A DNA stretch of 64,000 bases from Pelagovum pacificum (GCF_016134045.1 NZ_CP065915.1:3595001-3659000), one strand, 5' to 3'. Shown: positions 45,564 to 55,460, counted from the first letter of the stretch. Program-made: numbers and translations. Notes: generated from the letters alone by a model not told the origin.

Positions 45564-46837
45564 GTCAGACCTCTGACGTCATCCTTCAGCGGATGACGTC
45601 CCTGCACCCGAAGATCATCGACCTGACGCTCGACCGCATGTGGCGGCTGCTCGAGGCACTGGGCAATCCGCAGGACAAGCTGCCGCCGGTGGTGCATATC
45701 GCCGGGACCAACGGCAAGGGATCGACGCAGGCCATGCTGCGCGCCGGGCTCGAAGCCGGCGGCAAGGTGGTCCATGCCTATACCTCGCCGCATCTCGCCC
45801 GGTTCCACGAACGCATCCGGCTGGCGGGAGAGCTGATTACCGAGGACGCGCTGACCGAAGTGCTCGACCGCTGCTACGAGGCGAACGGCGGCGAAGAGAT
45901 CACCTATTTCGAGATCACCACCTGCGCCGGCATCCTCGCCATGTCGGAGGTTCCGGCGGATTACACGCTGCTCGAGGTCGGGCTTGGCGGGCGGCTCGAC
46001 GCGACGAACGTGGTTGCCAAGCCAGCGCTGACGGTCATCACGTCGGTCGACTACGACCATCAGCAATATCTCGGCGATACGCTGGAAGCGATCGCGGGCG
46101 AGAAGGCGGGCATTCTGAAGCGGGGCGTGCCTTGCGTCGTCGGCCGCCAGCACGAGGAAGCGCTCGAGGTGATCGAGGCGAAGGCCGCGCGGCTCGGCGC
46201 GCCGCTGCTCGCGCTCGGCCAGCACTGGCAAGTATCGGAGGAGCGCGGGCGGCTGGTCTACCAGGACGACCACGGATTGCTCGACCTGCCCCGTCCGGTC
46301 CTGCCGGGACCGCATCAGATCGACAACGCGGGCGGCGTGATCGCCGGGCTGCGGTATCTCGGCTTCGGCGAGACGGAGTGCGAGGCGGCGATGACGCAGG
46401 CCGAGTGGCCGGCGCGGATGCAGCGGATGACCTCCGGGTCGCTGGTCGACCTCGCCGGGACTTGCGAGCTGTGGCTCGACGGCGGGCACAACCCGGCGGC
46501 CGGTGAGGCGATGGCGGGCACGCTCTCGGCGATGGCGAAGAAGCCGACGCACATGATCTGCGGAATGCTGTCGACCAAGGACGTGAAGGGCTACCTGCGC
46601 CCCCTCGCGCGGCATGGCGACAGCCTGACCGCATTCGAGATCCCGGACGAGACGGCGACCCTGCCTGCGGCGGTGACCGCCACCGAGGCGCGCGCGGTCG
46701 GGTTCGCCGAGGTGACGGAAGCGCCCGACATCCGTTCCGCGATCCGGAACATCGCTGAGGCACATCCGGGCAGTCGCATCCTGATCTGCGGCTCGCTCTA
46801 CCTCGCCGGGCACGTAATCCGCGAAAATCTCGCCTGA
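45560..46837 (+). CDS. folC: FolC, bifunctional dihydrofolate/folylpolyglutamate synthase
   Basis: This 425-residue Mur-ligase family protein has the P-loop VVHIAGTNGKGSTQAM near residue 48, SPHLARFHERIRL, YFEITT, LLEVGLGGRLDATNV, and the C-terminal ligase part with LDGGHNPAAGEAMA. It adds glutamate to dihydropteroate and folates. Start GTG overlaps the accD stop. The accD-folC order is a typical proteobacterial pairing. Confidence 0.96.
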   Translation: MSQTSDVILQRMTSLHPKIIDLTLDRMWRLLEALGNPQDKLPPVVHIAGTNGKGSTQAMLRAGLEAGGKVVHAYTSPHLARFHERIRLAGELITEDALTEVLDRCYEANGGEEITYFEITTCAGILAMSEVPADYTLLEVGLGGRLDATNVVAKPALTVITSVDYDHQQYLGDTLEAIAGEKAGILKRGVPCVVGRQHEEALEVIEAKAARLGAPLLALGQHWQVSEERGRLVYQDDHGLLDLPRPVLPGPHQIDNAGGVIAGLRYLGFGETECEAAMTQAEWPARMQRMTSGSLVDLAGTCELWLDGGHNPAAGEAMAGTLSAMAKKPTHMICGMLSTKDVKGYLRPLARHGDSLTAFEIPDETATLPAAVTATEARAVGFAEVTEAPDIRSAIRNIAEAHPGSRILICGSLYLAGHVIRENLA

Positions 46838-47015
46838 ACGGGCAAAAACGAATCACCGCCTGTTGACCACGAATCACGTTTCACACTAGATGTTGTGCAA
46901 AGCCGCCGCGCGGTTTCTCCACTCCATCTGCCGCGCTCGCCAAGGGTTTCCGCATGCCGCGCAAGACGGTCCAGACTGCCGCCTTGACGCCTCTCCCGTC
47001 CGAGGAGCGGCGCGC

Positions 47016-47780
47016 ATGATCCGCATCGTGCTCGGTCTGTTCGTCGTCTCCGTCGGTGTCTGCGCCTTCATCCTGTATGGCCGCGACGACGGCACCGGGG
47101 TGTCCGTGACTCGCGCCGCCTCTCAACCGCTTCTGTCCGCCGATCCCGCCGCCACCGCCGACGCGCTGCGCGATGCCGCCGCGTTGCTCGCCCAGGTGCC
47201 CGCGCCGGAAGAGGACGAAGTCCCGGTGATCGAGGTCGCCTCCGATGCACCGACCTTCGCGGACGTGTCCGGTGCGCCCGAGCCGGCGTCGGGCTTTCCG
47301 CAGACGCAGGACGAGCTGCGCATCGCCCTGATCGAAGCCTTCACGCTCGACTGGACCGACGCGCAGATCAGCGCGCTGATCGCCCGGTCGATCGACGTCG
47401 AGGGGGTGGAGATCCCCGCCTCCATCCTCACCGGACAGGGCCGGGTCGACCTCGCCCCCTACCTGCCGGACGGCTACACGCCCATGGACGCGGTCGAAGT
47501 CGCGCTGCGCGAAGCGATGGACAGCACGGCGCCGGTCGAGGATGCGACCGAGGAACCGGTCGAGATCGCCGTGCCGGAAGCTGAACAGGCGCCGCCCGTC
47601 CCGAACGAACGTGACGGGCCGGAGACTTACGTGGTCGAGAGCGGCGATTCACTGAGTTCCATCGCGGAGGCCTACTACGGCGATCCGGACGATTACGTCC
47701 GCATCCTCGAGGCCAACCGCGACCTGATCGGAGACAACCGGGAGAACATCCACGTCGGATGGGAACTGGTTCTGCCCTAG
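47016..47780 (+). CDS. single-pass LysM-domain envelope protein
   Basis: This 254-residue protein has an uncleaved-type N-terminal helix (residues 2-20), a Pro/Ala/Glu-rich linker and an acidic low-complexity region, and a C-terminal LysM domain (about 205-254: YVVESGDSLSSIAEAYYGDPDDYVRILEANRD). It probably binds peptidoglycan. Start is chosen at MIRIVLGLF with GAGGAGCG upstream; a 42-codon upstream extension has no support. It follows folC by about 180 bases. Confidence 0.88.
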   Translation: MIRIVLGLFVVSVGVCAFILYGRDDGTGVSVTRAASQPLLSADPAATADALRDAAALLAQVPAPEEDEVPVIEVASDAPTFADVSGAPEPASGFPQTQDELRIALIEAFTLDWTDAQISALIARSIDVEGVEIPASILTGQGRVDLAPYLPDGYTPMDAVEVALREAMDSTAPVEDATEEPVEIAVPEAEQAPPVPNERDGPETYVVESGDSLSSIAEAYYGDPDDYVRILEANRDLIGDNRENIHVGWELVLP

Positions 47781-47851
47781 GGCAATGACGAGCTTGGCAG
47801 GGCGGGGGGGCGGGCCGTAAGAGCCCGTCTCCTTGTTTTTGGGGGTCGGTT

Positions 47852-48919
47852 TCAGTCCCGCGCGTCGCCCCAGCCGTCGGCCTGCATCTCTGCCAGACGG
47901 CTTGCCGTGCGCTCGAACTCGAAGGCGCCGGGGCCTTCGACATAGAGCGAGTCGGGCAGGTCGGCGGCAGAGCAGAAGAGCTTCACCTTCGCCTCGTAGA
48001 GCGCGTCGATCAGCGTGACGAAGCGCTTGGCCTCGTTGAAGTTCGACCGGCCGAGGCGGGGAATGTCCTCGAGGATCAGCACCCGCGCGGCATCGGCGAG
48101 GGCGAGGTAGTCCGCCGCGCCGAGCGCCCGGCCGCAGAGGTCGTAGAATTTCGCCCGTGCGACGCCGTTGTGGAAACGCGGGATTTCCACGTTCCGCCCC
48201 TGAACGTGCAGTGTGAGGGGCTCTTCCTTGCCGTCGGTCAGGCTCTGCCAGATCTCGTCGAGCGCCTGCCGCGACTTGGCGTTGGCGGGGGTGAAGTAGG
48301 TCTCCGTCCCGGCGAGCCGACCTTGCCGGTGGTCGTTGTCGCTCGACAGTTCGATGACCTCCATTTTCTCCTTCAGCAGGTCGATGAAGGGCAGGAAGAG
48401 CTGCCGGTTCAGCCCGTCCTTGTAGAGATCGTCCGGCGGCCGGTTGGAGGTCGTGACCACGGTGACGCCGCCGTCGAACAGACGTTCGAATAGGCGGCCG
48501 ACGATCATCGCGTCAGCGATGTCGGTGATCTGCATCTCGTCGAAGGCCAGGAAGCGGATGCGGCCGGCGAGGTCCTCCGCAACCGGCTTGATCGCGTCGT
48601 CCACCCCCGTCGCTCGGGCCTTCTTCATCTCGCCGTGGACCCACTGCATGAAGGCGTGGAAGTGGTGGCGTTCCTTGGCGACCGTCACCTCGGCGAACAT
48701 CAGGTCCATCAGCATGGACTTTCCGCGCCCGACGCCGCCCCAGATGTAGAGGCCGGTCACCGCTTCGGGTGCGGCCTTGCGGAACAGGCCGCGCTTGGGC
48801 TGGGGTTTCTCCAACGCGTCGCGCACCCGGTCCATCGCGGGCAGCAGCGACTCCTGCGAGGGGTCGGTCTTCAGCCTGCCGTCGGCGACGCGGCTCCGAT
48901 AGGATTGTTCGACGCTCAT
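47852..48919 (-). CDS. zapE: ZapE (AFG1-like) ATPase
   Basis: This 355-residue AFG1-family ATPase has Walker A GGVGRGKSMLMD near residue 58 and Walker B FLAFDEMQITDI near 128, plus VTTSNRPPDDLYKDGLNRQLFLPFI. It is a cell-division or mitochondrial-quality-like ATPase; in E. coli ZapE is linked to the Z ring under stress. Start ATG with only a weak ribosome site. Confidence 0.94.
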   Translation of the reverse strand: MSVEQSYRSRVADGRLKTDPSQESLLPAMDRVRDALEKPQPKRGLFRKAAPEAVTGLYIWGGVGRGKSMLMDLMFAEVTVAKERHHFHAFMQWVHGEMKKARATGVDDAIKPVAEDLAGRIRFLAFDEMQITDIADAMIVGRLFERLFDGGVTVVTTSNRPPDDLYKDGLNRQLFLPFIDLLKEKMEVIELSSDNDHRQGRLAGTETYFTPANAKSRQALDEIWQSLTDGKEEPLTLHVQGRNVEIPRFHNGVARAKFYDLCGRALGAADYLALADAARVLILEDIPRLGRSNFNEAKRFVTLIDALYEAKVKLFCSAADLPDSLYVEGPGAFEFERTASRLAEMQADGWGDARD

Positions 48920-48980
48920 CCGTTCTCGATTATCGTGCTGGCGCGGCTTAGAAAACCGCGAACCGTGCGGAGGGCCGGGA

Positions 48981-49448
48981 ATGATCAGGGACGTGGTGCC
49001 GGAAGACGCGCCGATGCTGGCCCGGCTGCACGTCCAGTGCTGGCGGGAGACTTACACCGGCCTGCTGCCGGAGGAGGAGATCGCCGCCCGCCCCTACGAG
49101 GTGCGGCGCGCCCAGTGGGAGAACCAGATCGCCGCCGGGACGAGTCGGATCGCCGTGCTCCCCGACCTCGGGTTCGCGCAGGCCGGGCCGCAGCGGGACG
49201 GGCCATTGTCGACGGACTGGCCGGAGGAGCTCTATTGCCTCTACCTGCTGAAGGTCGGGCAGGGCCTTGGCCAGGGACGGACGCTGTTCGAGGCGGTTCG
49301 CGGACAGGTGCCGCTTACCGCACTGGTGCTCGATACCAACGAGGTGGCCTGCCGGTTCTACGAGCGCGCCGGGGGTGTGCTGCTCGAGACGCGGCCGGAG
49401 CATATCGGACAGGTGGCCATCAGCGAGCGGGTGTACGGGTTTCGGTGA
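48981..49448 (+). CDS. GNAT-family N-acetyltransferase
   Basis: This 155-residue protein has the GNAT pattern: DAPMLARLHVQCWRETY near residue 8, YCLYLLKVGQGLGQGRTLFEAV (acetyl-CoA loop near 97) and LDTNEVACRFYERAGGV. The target is unknown. It is divergent from zapE and followed after 280 bases by gpmI. Confidence 0.88.
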   Translation: MIRDVVPEDAPMLARLHVQCWRETYTGLLPEEEIAARPYEVRRAQWENQIAAGTSRIAVLPDLGFAQAGPQRDGPLSTDWPEELYCLYLLKVGQGLGQGRTLFEAVRGQVPLTALVLDTNEVACRFYERAGGVLLETRPEHIGQVAISERVYGFR

Positions 49449-49728
49449 GGAAACAGTCCGAACCCCGACAAAAGGGTCGCACCCGACCCCGGAAGGGTGC
49501 CTCCGAACGCTTGTTCAGCGCGATTTACCCCCAAAGCCCGAAGGACGGTCATGTTGCCCACGACTTCGCAATGCGCCCTCCCGTGGAGAGGGTCCGGGCG
49601 CGGCTCGAGCTGGTTGCTCGGGCCATGTCTGCTCTGCTGAGCACAAATTTTCGCGCTGCGACCACCGGATCGGTTCAAACCCGCGCAAGGCCGCTGTAGA
49701 CCACCAGTTGCAACGAAGGAGATCGCCC

Positions 49729-51246
49729 ATGGCCGCGCCGAAACCTGTTGTTCTCTGCATTCTCGATGGATGGGGCCTGAGGGAGGAGCGTGAGGCGAAC
49801 GCGCCGGTCCTCGCCGACACGCCGACCTTCGACAGGCTGATGGAGACCTGCCCGCACGGCACGCTCGTCACCTACGGCCCCGACGTGGGCCTTCCGGAAG
49901 GCCAGATGGGCAACTCCGAAGTCGGGCACACCAACATCGGCGCGGGTCGGACCGTGGCGATGGACCTCGGCCAGATCGACCTCGCGCTGCAGAACGGGAC
50001 CTACAAGGACCAGAGGGCGCTGCAGGAGTTCATCGGAAAGCTGAAGGAGTCCGGCGGCCGCGCCCACCTGCTCGGCGTCGTGTCCGACGGCGGGGTGCAT
50101 GGCCACATCGCGCACCTCAAGCACACGATCGGGCTGATCACCGAGGCCGGCGTGCCGGTTGTGGTCCACGCGATCACCGACGGGCGCGACGTAGCGCCGA
50201 AATCGGGCGAGTCCTTCCTCGAGGACCTGATGTCGGACCTGCCCTCGGAAGCGACTGTGGGCACTGTCACCGGGCGCTACTACGCGATGGACCGCGACAA
50301 CCGCTGGGAGCGGGTCGAACAGGCCTATGACGCGATGGTTCTGGCCAAGGGCAACGGCGCACCGGACCCGGTCTCCGCCATCAAGGCGTCCTACGAAGCG
50401 GACAAGACGGACGAGTTCGTCGTCGCGACGGTCATCGGCGATTACGACGGGATGAAGCCCGAGGACGGTGTCTTCTGCCTCAACTTCCGGGCCGACCGGG
50501 CGCGGGAAATCCTGCGCGCCATCGCCGATCCGGAGTTCGACGGTTTCGAGCGCGAGTTGCCGAAACTCGCCGCGCGGCTTGGCATGGTGGATTACTCCGA
50601 GGACCACAACGCGTGGTACGACAGTGTCTTCCCGAAGAAGAAGGTGGTGAACACGCTCGGCGCTTGGGTCGCCTCCAAGGGGCTGACGCAGTTCCGGCTG
50701 GCGGAAACGGAGAAATATCCGCACGTCACCTTCTTCCTCAACGGCGGCAAGGAAGAGCCCGAAGAGGGTGAGGACCGCTTCATGCCGAAATCGCCCAAGG
50801 TCGCCACCTACGACCTGCAGCCCGAGATGTCGGCACCCGAGGTGTCGGAGAAGTTCGTGGAGGCGATCGAGAAGGGTTACGACCTGATCGTGGTGAACTT
50901 CGCGAACCCCGACATGGTGGGCCATACCGGCGACCTCGACGCCGCGATGAAGGCGTGCGAGGCGGTGGACAAGGGCCTCGGCCAAGCGCTCGACGCGCTC
51001 GAGAAGGCCGGCGGCGCGATGGTGGTGATCGCCGACCACGGCAATTGCGAGACGATGGTCGATCCCGAAACCGGCGGCCCGCATACGTCGCACACGACCA
51101 ACCTCGTTCCGGTCATCGTCTACGGCGGGCCGGAAGGCGCGACGGTGCACAACGGCATCCTCGCCGACGTGGCGCCGACGGTTCTGGACCTGATGGGCCT
51201 CGACCTGCCGGAAGAGATGACCGGGAAGAGCCTGATCGACGCATGA
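49729..51246 (+). CDS. gpmI: GpmI, 2,3-bisphosphoglycerate-independent phosphoglycerate mutase
   Basis: This 505-residue alkaline-phosphatase-superfamily enzyme has CILDGWGLRE near the start, the catalytic Ser in GNSEVGHTNIGAGR (near 66), TDGRDVAP, and the metal ligands in NFANPDMVGHTGD and IADHGNCETM. It interconverts 2- and 3-phosphoglycerate in glycolysis/gluconeogenesis. ATG 49729 has AAGGAG upstream; the upstream frame has none. It overlaps envC by four bases. Confidence 0.97.
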   Translation: MAAPKPVVLCILDGWGLREEREANAPVLADTPTFDRLMETCPHGTLVTYGPDVGLPEGQMGNSEVGHTNIGAGRTVAMDLGQIDLALQNGTYKDQRALQEFIGKLKESGGRAHLLGVVSDGGVHGHIAHLKHTIGLITEAGVPVVVHAITDGRDVAPKSGESFLEDLMSDLPSEATVGTVTGRYYAMDRDNRWERVEQAYDAMVLAKGNGAPDPVSAIKASYEADKTDEFVVATVIGDYDGMKPEDGVFCLNFRADRAREILRAIADPEFDGFERELPKLAARLGMVDYSEDHNAWYDSVFPKKKVVNTLGAWVASKGLTQFRLAETEKYPHVTFFLNGGKEEPEEGEDRFMPKSPKVATYDLQPEMSAPEVSEKFVEAIEKGYDLIVVNFANPDMVGHTGDLDAAMKACEAVDKGLGQALDALEKAGGAMVVIADHGNCETMVDPETGGPHTSHTTNLVPVIVYGGPEGATVHNGILADVAPTVLDLMGLDLPEEMTGKSLIDA

Positions 51247-52382
51247 TCCGCGCGCTCGCCCTTTGCCTGACGCTGATGGCGTCGGGTGTTTCCGCGCAGA
51301 GCGATCCGGCCACGGCCGCCGATGCGGCGGCGACGCGGCTTGACCGGGCAGCGCAGATGCTGGCCGACGCGCGCACCGGATCCGACCGGGTCGCCGCGCT
51401 AACCGAGACAGTGCGCGCCTACGAGGACGGGTTGGTCGCGATGCGCGAAGGGCTACGTCGAGCCTCGATACGGGAGCGCACCCTGTCGATCCAGTTCGAA
51501 GCCCGGCGCGACGAGCTATCCCGCCTGCTCGGCATCCTGTCGACCATCAGCAACGCGCCGACGCCACTTCTGCTGCTGCACCCCACGGGGCCGACCGGGA
51601 CCGCGCGGTCGGGCATGATCCTCGCCGACGTGGCCCCTGCCCTGCAGCGCGATGCCGAACAGCTTCGCGCCGAACTGGAAGAGCTGGAGCTGCTGCGAAC
51701 CCTGCAAGCCAGTGCGTCCGATACGCTCGAGGAAGGCCTGCAGGGCGCACAGGAAGCACGCACCGCGCTCAGCCAGGCAATTGCCGACCGGGTGGACCTG
51801 CCCCGCCGGTACGTCGAGGACGGCACCGCGATGCGTGACCTGATCGAGTCGACCGAGACGCTGTCGGCCTTCGCCAGCGGCCTGTCGGGCACCGTCGCGA
51901 TGGAAGTCGAGGGCGCGCCGCAGCCCGATGTCTCCGCGCGCCGGGGCACGTTGTCGATGCCGGTCGAGGGCACGCTGATCCGGGGCTACCAGGAAGCGGA
52001 CGCCGCAGGGGTCACCCGCCCCGGCTGGCTGATCGCGACGCGACCGGAGGCGCTGGTCACGACCCCTGCCGTGGCGACGATGCGCTATGCCGGGCCGCTG
52101 CTCGACTACGGCAACGTCGTGATCCTCGAGCCCGGATCGGGCGTGCTGTTCGTTTTCGCCGGGCTGGGCGAGGTCTACGGCGAGGTGGGCGAGGTGATCC
52201 CGGAAGGAGCGCCGATCGGCCTGATGGGTGGCGCCGCGCCAGACATTCAAGCTATTTTGACTGATAGCGTCGAGGGAGCGGATGCGTCACGCTCAGAGAC
52301 GCTGTATGTCGAAATCCGAGACGGGCAGGACACGGTCGACCCCGCAGAGTGGTTCGTGCCGATGACAGGGAGTTCAGAATGA
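51243..52382 (+). CDS. envC: EnvC-type murein hydrolase activator (degenerate LytM domain)
   Basis: This 379-residue protein has a signal peptide (residues 1-19), a long coiled coil (about 25-240) with LTETVRAYEDGLVAMREGLRRAS, and a C-terminal peptidase-M23 fold (about 250-375). The M23 metal ligands are missing: the H-x-x-x-D region reads RGYQEADAAG and the closing H-x-H is replaced by LYVEIR. Degenerate LytM is typical of EnvC, which activates amidases at the septum. ATG overlaps the gpmI stop, and its stop overlaps the ctpA start. Confidence 0.9.
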   Translation: MIRALALCLTLMASGVSAQSDPATAADAAATRLDRAAQMLADARTGSDRVAALTETVRAYEDGLVAMREGLRRASIRERTLSIQFEARRDELSRLLGILSTISNAPTPLLLLHPTGPTGTARSGMILADVAPALQRDAEQLRAELEELELLRTLQASASDTLEEGLQGAQEARTALSQAIADRVDLPRRYVEDGTAMRDLIESTETLSAFASGLSGTVAMEVEGAPQPDVSARRGTLSMPVEGTLIRGYQEADAAGVTRPGWLIATRPEALVTTPAVATMRYAGPLLDYGNVVILEPGSGVLFVFAGLGEVYGEVGEVIPEGAPIGLMGGAAPDIQAILTDSVEGADASRSETLYVEIRDGQDTVDPAEWFVPMTGSSE

Positions 52383-53749
52383 AGAAATTCGCGTTCGCCG
52401 CGACGATCGGGATCGTCACCAGCACGATCGTGACGACGCAGGTCGCCGGCCCCCTGCTCGCGCAGGAAGCCGACCGGTCCGCCAGCGTTTATGAACAGCT
52501 CGACCTGTTCGGCGACATCTTCGAGCGGATCCGCGCCCAGTATGTCGAAGAGGTCGACGAGTCCGACCTGATCGAGGCCGCCATCGACGGAATGCTGACG
52601 TCCCTCGACCCGCACAGCTCCTACCTGTCCGCCGACGACGCGGCCGACATGCGTGTGCAGACGCGGGGCGAGTTCGGCGGCCTCGGGATCGAGGTCACGC
52701 AGGAAGAGGGCTTCGTGAAGGTCGTCTCGCCGATGGACGGCACCCCGGCGGATGCTGCGGGCATGCTGGCCGGCGACTACATCACCGCCGTCGACGGGGA
52801 GAGCATCCTTGGCCTGACGCTCGACGAGGCGATCGACCTGATGCGCGGGCCCGTCGGCACCGAGATCGTCATCACGGTCGTGCGCGAGGACGTGCCGGAG
52901 CCGTTCGACGTCTCGATCATCCGTGACACCATTACGCTGACCGCCGTGCGAACCCGGACCGAGGGCGACTCGGTCGTGCTGCGGGTCACGACGTTCAATG
53001 ACCAGACGTTCTCCAACCTCGAAGAGGGGCTGGCCGAGCAGATCGAGGCCGCCGGCGGTATCGACAGCATCAACGGCATCGTGCTCGACCTGCGCAACAA
53101 CCCGGGCGGCTTGCTCGACCAGGCCGTGCAGGTGAGCGACGCATTCCTCGAAGAGGGCGAAATCGTCTCCACCCGTGGCCGCCTGGCCGAGGACAGCGAC
53201 CGCTACAACGCCCGTGCCGGGGACCTCGCGCAGGGCAAGCCGATCGTCGTCCTTATCAATGGCGGCTCTGCCTCCGCGTCGGAGATCGTCGCCGGGGCGC
53301 TGCAGGATCATGCGCGCGCGATCGTCGTCGGTACGCAATCGTTCGGCAAAGGCTCTGTCCAGACCGTGATGCCGCTGCGGGGCGATGCCGCGATGCGTCT
53401 GACCACCGCGCGCTACTACACGCCGTCGGGCCGGTCGATCCAGGCGCTCGGTATCTCGCCCGACATCATCGTCGAACAGCCGCTGCCCCCGACGGAAGAG
53501 GAACTGGCCGAGGAAGAGGACGTGCCGCCGCGCTTCCGCTCCGAAGCCGACCTGCGCGGGGCGCTGGCGAACGACAGCCTGTCCGAAGAAGAGATGCAGC
53601 AGCTTGAGGAAGACCGCCAGCGGGCCGAGAATGCCGCCGCACTGCGGGAAGAGGACTACCAGCTCGCCTACGCGATCGACATCCTCAAGGGTCTTTCCGC
53701 CCTCGGTCCGCGCGGCTACCGCGTCGGGCAGGTGAATCAAGACCCGTGA
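52379..53749 (+). CDS. ctpA: CtpA, S41-family C-terminal processing protease
   Basis: This 456-residue periplasmic protease has a signal peptide (residues 1-27), a helical N-terminal region, a PDZ domain (about 95-170; GEFGGLGIEVTQEEGFVKVVSP) and the S41 peptidase with the Ser/Lys dyad in NGGSASASEIVAGALQDH and GTQSFGKGSVQTV. It trims or degrades envelope proteins, and the EnvC-CtpA pairing is common in proteobacteria. Start at MKKFAFAATIG. Confidence 0.96.
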   Translation: MKKFAFAATIGIVTSTIVTTQVAGPLLAQEADRSASVYEQLDLFGDIFERIRAQYVEEVDESDLIEAAIDGMLTSLDPHSSYLSADDAADMRVQTRGEFGGLGIEVTQEEGFVKVVSPMDGTPADAAGMLAGDYITAVDGESILGLTLDEAIDLMRGPVGTEIVITVVREDVPEPFDVSIIRDTITLTAVRTRTEGDSVVLRVTTFNDQTFSNLEEGLAEQIEAAGGIDSINGIVLDLRNNPGGLLDQAVQVSDAFLEEGEIVSTRGRLAEDSDRYNARAGDLAQGKPIVVLINGGSASASEIVAGALQDHARAIVVGTQSFGKGSVQTVMPLRGDAAMRLTTARYYTPSGRSIQALGISPDIIVEQPLPPTEEELAEEEDVPPRFRSEADLRGALANDSLSEEEMQQLEEDRQRAENAAALREEDYQLAYAIDILKGLSALGPRGYRVGQVNQDP

Positions 53750-53774
53750 GGTCTGCCGCGCCCTGAGACGTTCA

Positions 53775-53803
53775 GCCCCGTCGGTCCGCCGGCGGGGCTT
53801 TTT
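53775..53803 (+). terminator. intrinsic terminator of gpmI-envC-ctpA
   Basis: The hairpin GCCCCG...CGGGGC (arms 53775-53780 and 53793-53798, extended by inner pairs) is followed by five T. It lies about 25 bases after the ctpA stop. Confidence 0.9.
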
Positions 53804-53905
53804 CGTTGAACGCGCCGCCTTGGCCTGTCCTTCTCGGGGAGGCGTGCATGAGGCCGCCTTGGCGTCGAAGTGTGAGGATTTCTTGGTGAGCCGGGGAAAC
53901 AGCAA

Positions 53906-54142
53906 ATGCGCAGACTGATCTTGTCCGCACTGTTCTTCGGCCTGTTCACCGTCTTCGGCTACCTGTTCTACGTCCAGTATTTCAGGTGGCGCACCCAGTT
54001 CAACGAGTTGGGCCGGTATTTCGACCCCGAAACGGGGGTCGTCTATCAGGCCCAATCGGGGCTTGTCTGGCTATCCCTGGCAATCGCGGCGCTTGGCCTG
54101 TCGCTGTTGCAGCTCTGGCGGTCCGGCAAATCCGGACGGTGA
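53906..54142 (+). CDS. small two-helix membrane protein
   Basis: A 78-residue protein has two hydrophobic segments (about 5-25 and 50-68) around a short polar loop (RTQFNELGRYFDPETGVVYQAQSG) and a basic C terminus. It has no recognised family. There is a weak upstream ribosome site. The second helix ends LQLWRSGKSGR, suggesting a cytoplasmic tail. Confidence 0.6.
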   Translation: MRRLILSALFFGLFTVFGYLFYVQYFRWRTQFNELGRYFDPETGVVYQAQSGLVWLSLAIAALGLSLLQLWRSGKSGR

Positions 54143-54340
54143 TGCGCGAGAGAAGCCACCTGCGGTGCGCACGTCACGTCGGCGGCTGCTCCCTGGCGGG
54201 CTGAGAGGAAGCGGCCTCCCGGCGAATTGTCGGGGTCGCCGCTCTCGATCACTGTCAGCATGACGCTACCTCCGTTCGGTCGACCTTCCGGGTCGGCTCG
54301 ACTATCACGCGGCAGGATAACGGAAATAAGGAGATCCGGC

Positions 54341-54823
54341 ATGACCGATCAACCCGTCGACGAAAGCCTGTACCGCCCGTGTGTCGGGGTCGTTCTGGCC
54401 AATCGGAACGGTGAGGTGTTCGTCGGTCAACGGATCGAGTCGGATCAGCCGGCCTGGCAGATGCCGCAGGGCGGCATCGACGACGGGGAGACGGCGCTCC
54501 AGGCCGGGCTTCGCGAACTGTGGGAGGAGACGGGCGTGACCGCCGACCTCGTACGGATCGAGGCGGAGACGGAAGGCTGGCTGATTTACGACTTTCCCGA
54601 CGACATCGCCAAGACCCGATGGAAGGGCCGCTTCAAGGGACAGCGGCAGAAGTGGCTGCTCGCCCGGTTCACCGGCGAGGATGACGCGGTGAACATCTCC
54701 ACGGCGCATCCCGAGTTCTCCGAGTGGAAGTGGGTCACGCCGCTTCAGGCGCTCGAAGCGATCGTGCCCTTCAAGCGCGACGTCTACGAGCGGATGCTGC
54801 GGGAGTTCGACGGCCGCATCTGA
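54341..54823 (+). CDS. rppH: RppH, RNA pyrophosphohydrolase (Nudix)
   Basis: This 160-residue Nudix hydrolase has the RppH start YRPCVGVVLANRNGEVFVGQRI, the Nudix box GGIDDGETALQAGLRELWEETGV (near 46-68) and LARFTGEDDAVNI. It removes pyrophosphate from the 5' end of mRNA to start decay. AAGGAG lies upstream of ATG 54341; the frame extends further upstream without similarity. Confidence 0.95.
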   Translation: MTDQPVDESLYRPCVGVVLANRNGEVFVGQRIESDQPAWQMPQGGIDDGETALQAGLRELWEETGVTADLVRIEAETEGWLIYDFPDDIAKTRWKGRFKGQRQKWLLARFTGEDDAVNISTAHPEFSEWKWVTPLQALEAIVPFKRDVYERMLREFDGRI

Positions 54824-54932
54824 TCGCCCCGTGCAAGCAGCCCTGAGCTAAATAATTTGGTAACCGTGGCCAAGTATCCGGTCGCGGGCTGCGTCAAAGG
54901 TCAAAGACGCAAACACCAGACGGAGCCATTCG

Positions 54933-55418
54933 ATGATCCTCCCCCTCATTCTCGCCACCGCCTCCCTGCTTGCGGCGACGCAGGCGAGCGCGCTGTCCTG
55001 CCTTCGCCCCGATCCGGCCACCGCCTTCCAGCGGGCCGCCGATGCGTCGGAGGAGTACGTCGTGCTGAACGGCACCTTCACCTTCGACGAGACGGCAATG
55101 CCCGGCGACGTGACGCCCGACGGGCCGGAGGCGCCGCCAGCCCATGTCCCCGCGACCTTCAGCGGCAATTACCTGACGGCGGACGGCTTCGTTGAGACCT
55201 ACGAGGGGCCGCTGACGCTCGCCCCCGTCTGCGCCGGTCCGTGGTGCGGCTCGCTCGACGCGCCGGCCGACATGCTGGCCTTCGCCCTGCTTCAGGATGG
55301 TGCGATGACGGTCGAAATCTCACCCTGCTACGACATGGTCTTCACCGATCCCTCGCGCGAGGCACTGATGAAAGTCGTGTCCTGCATGCAGGGCGGCGAC
55401 TGTTCGCCGCTTGAGTGA
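54933..55418 (+). CDS. exported protein of unknown function
   Basis: This 161-residue protein has a signal peptide (residues 1-20, ASA-L) and six cysteines in the mature part (LSCLRPD, APVCAGPWCG, SPCYDMV, VSCMQGGDC), likely forming disulfides in the periplasm. It has no recognisable family. An ACGGAG site precedes the ATG. It lies between rppH and the methyltransferase. Confidence 0.7.
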   Translation: MILPLILATASLLAATQASALSCLRPDPATAFQRAADASEEYVVLNGTFTFDETAMPGDVTPDGPEAPPAHVPATFSGNYLTADGFVETYEGPLTLAPVCAGPWCGSLDAPADMLAFALLQDGAMTVEISPCYDMVFTDPSREALMKVVSCMQGGDCSPLE

Positions 55419-55460
55419 AGGCACTTCCCTAACGGCCCGGGGCACAGTATCCGGGCCGGT

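Noticed and set aside
49449..49728. possible small RNA or gene upstream of gpmI
   Set aside because: No hairpin-terminator, promoter pair or known RNA motif could be recognised in these 280 bases.
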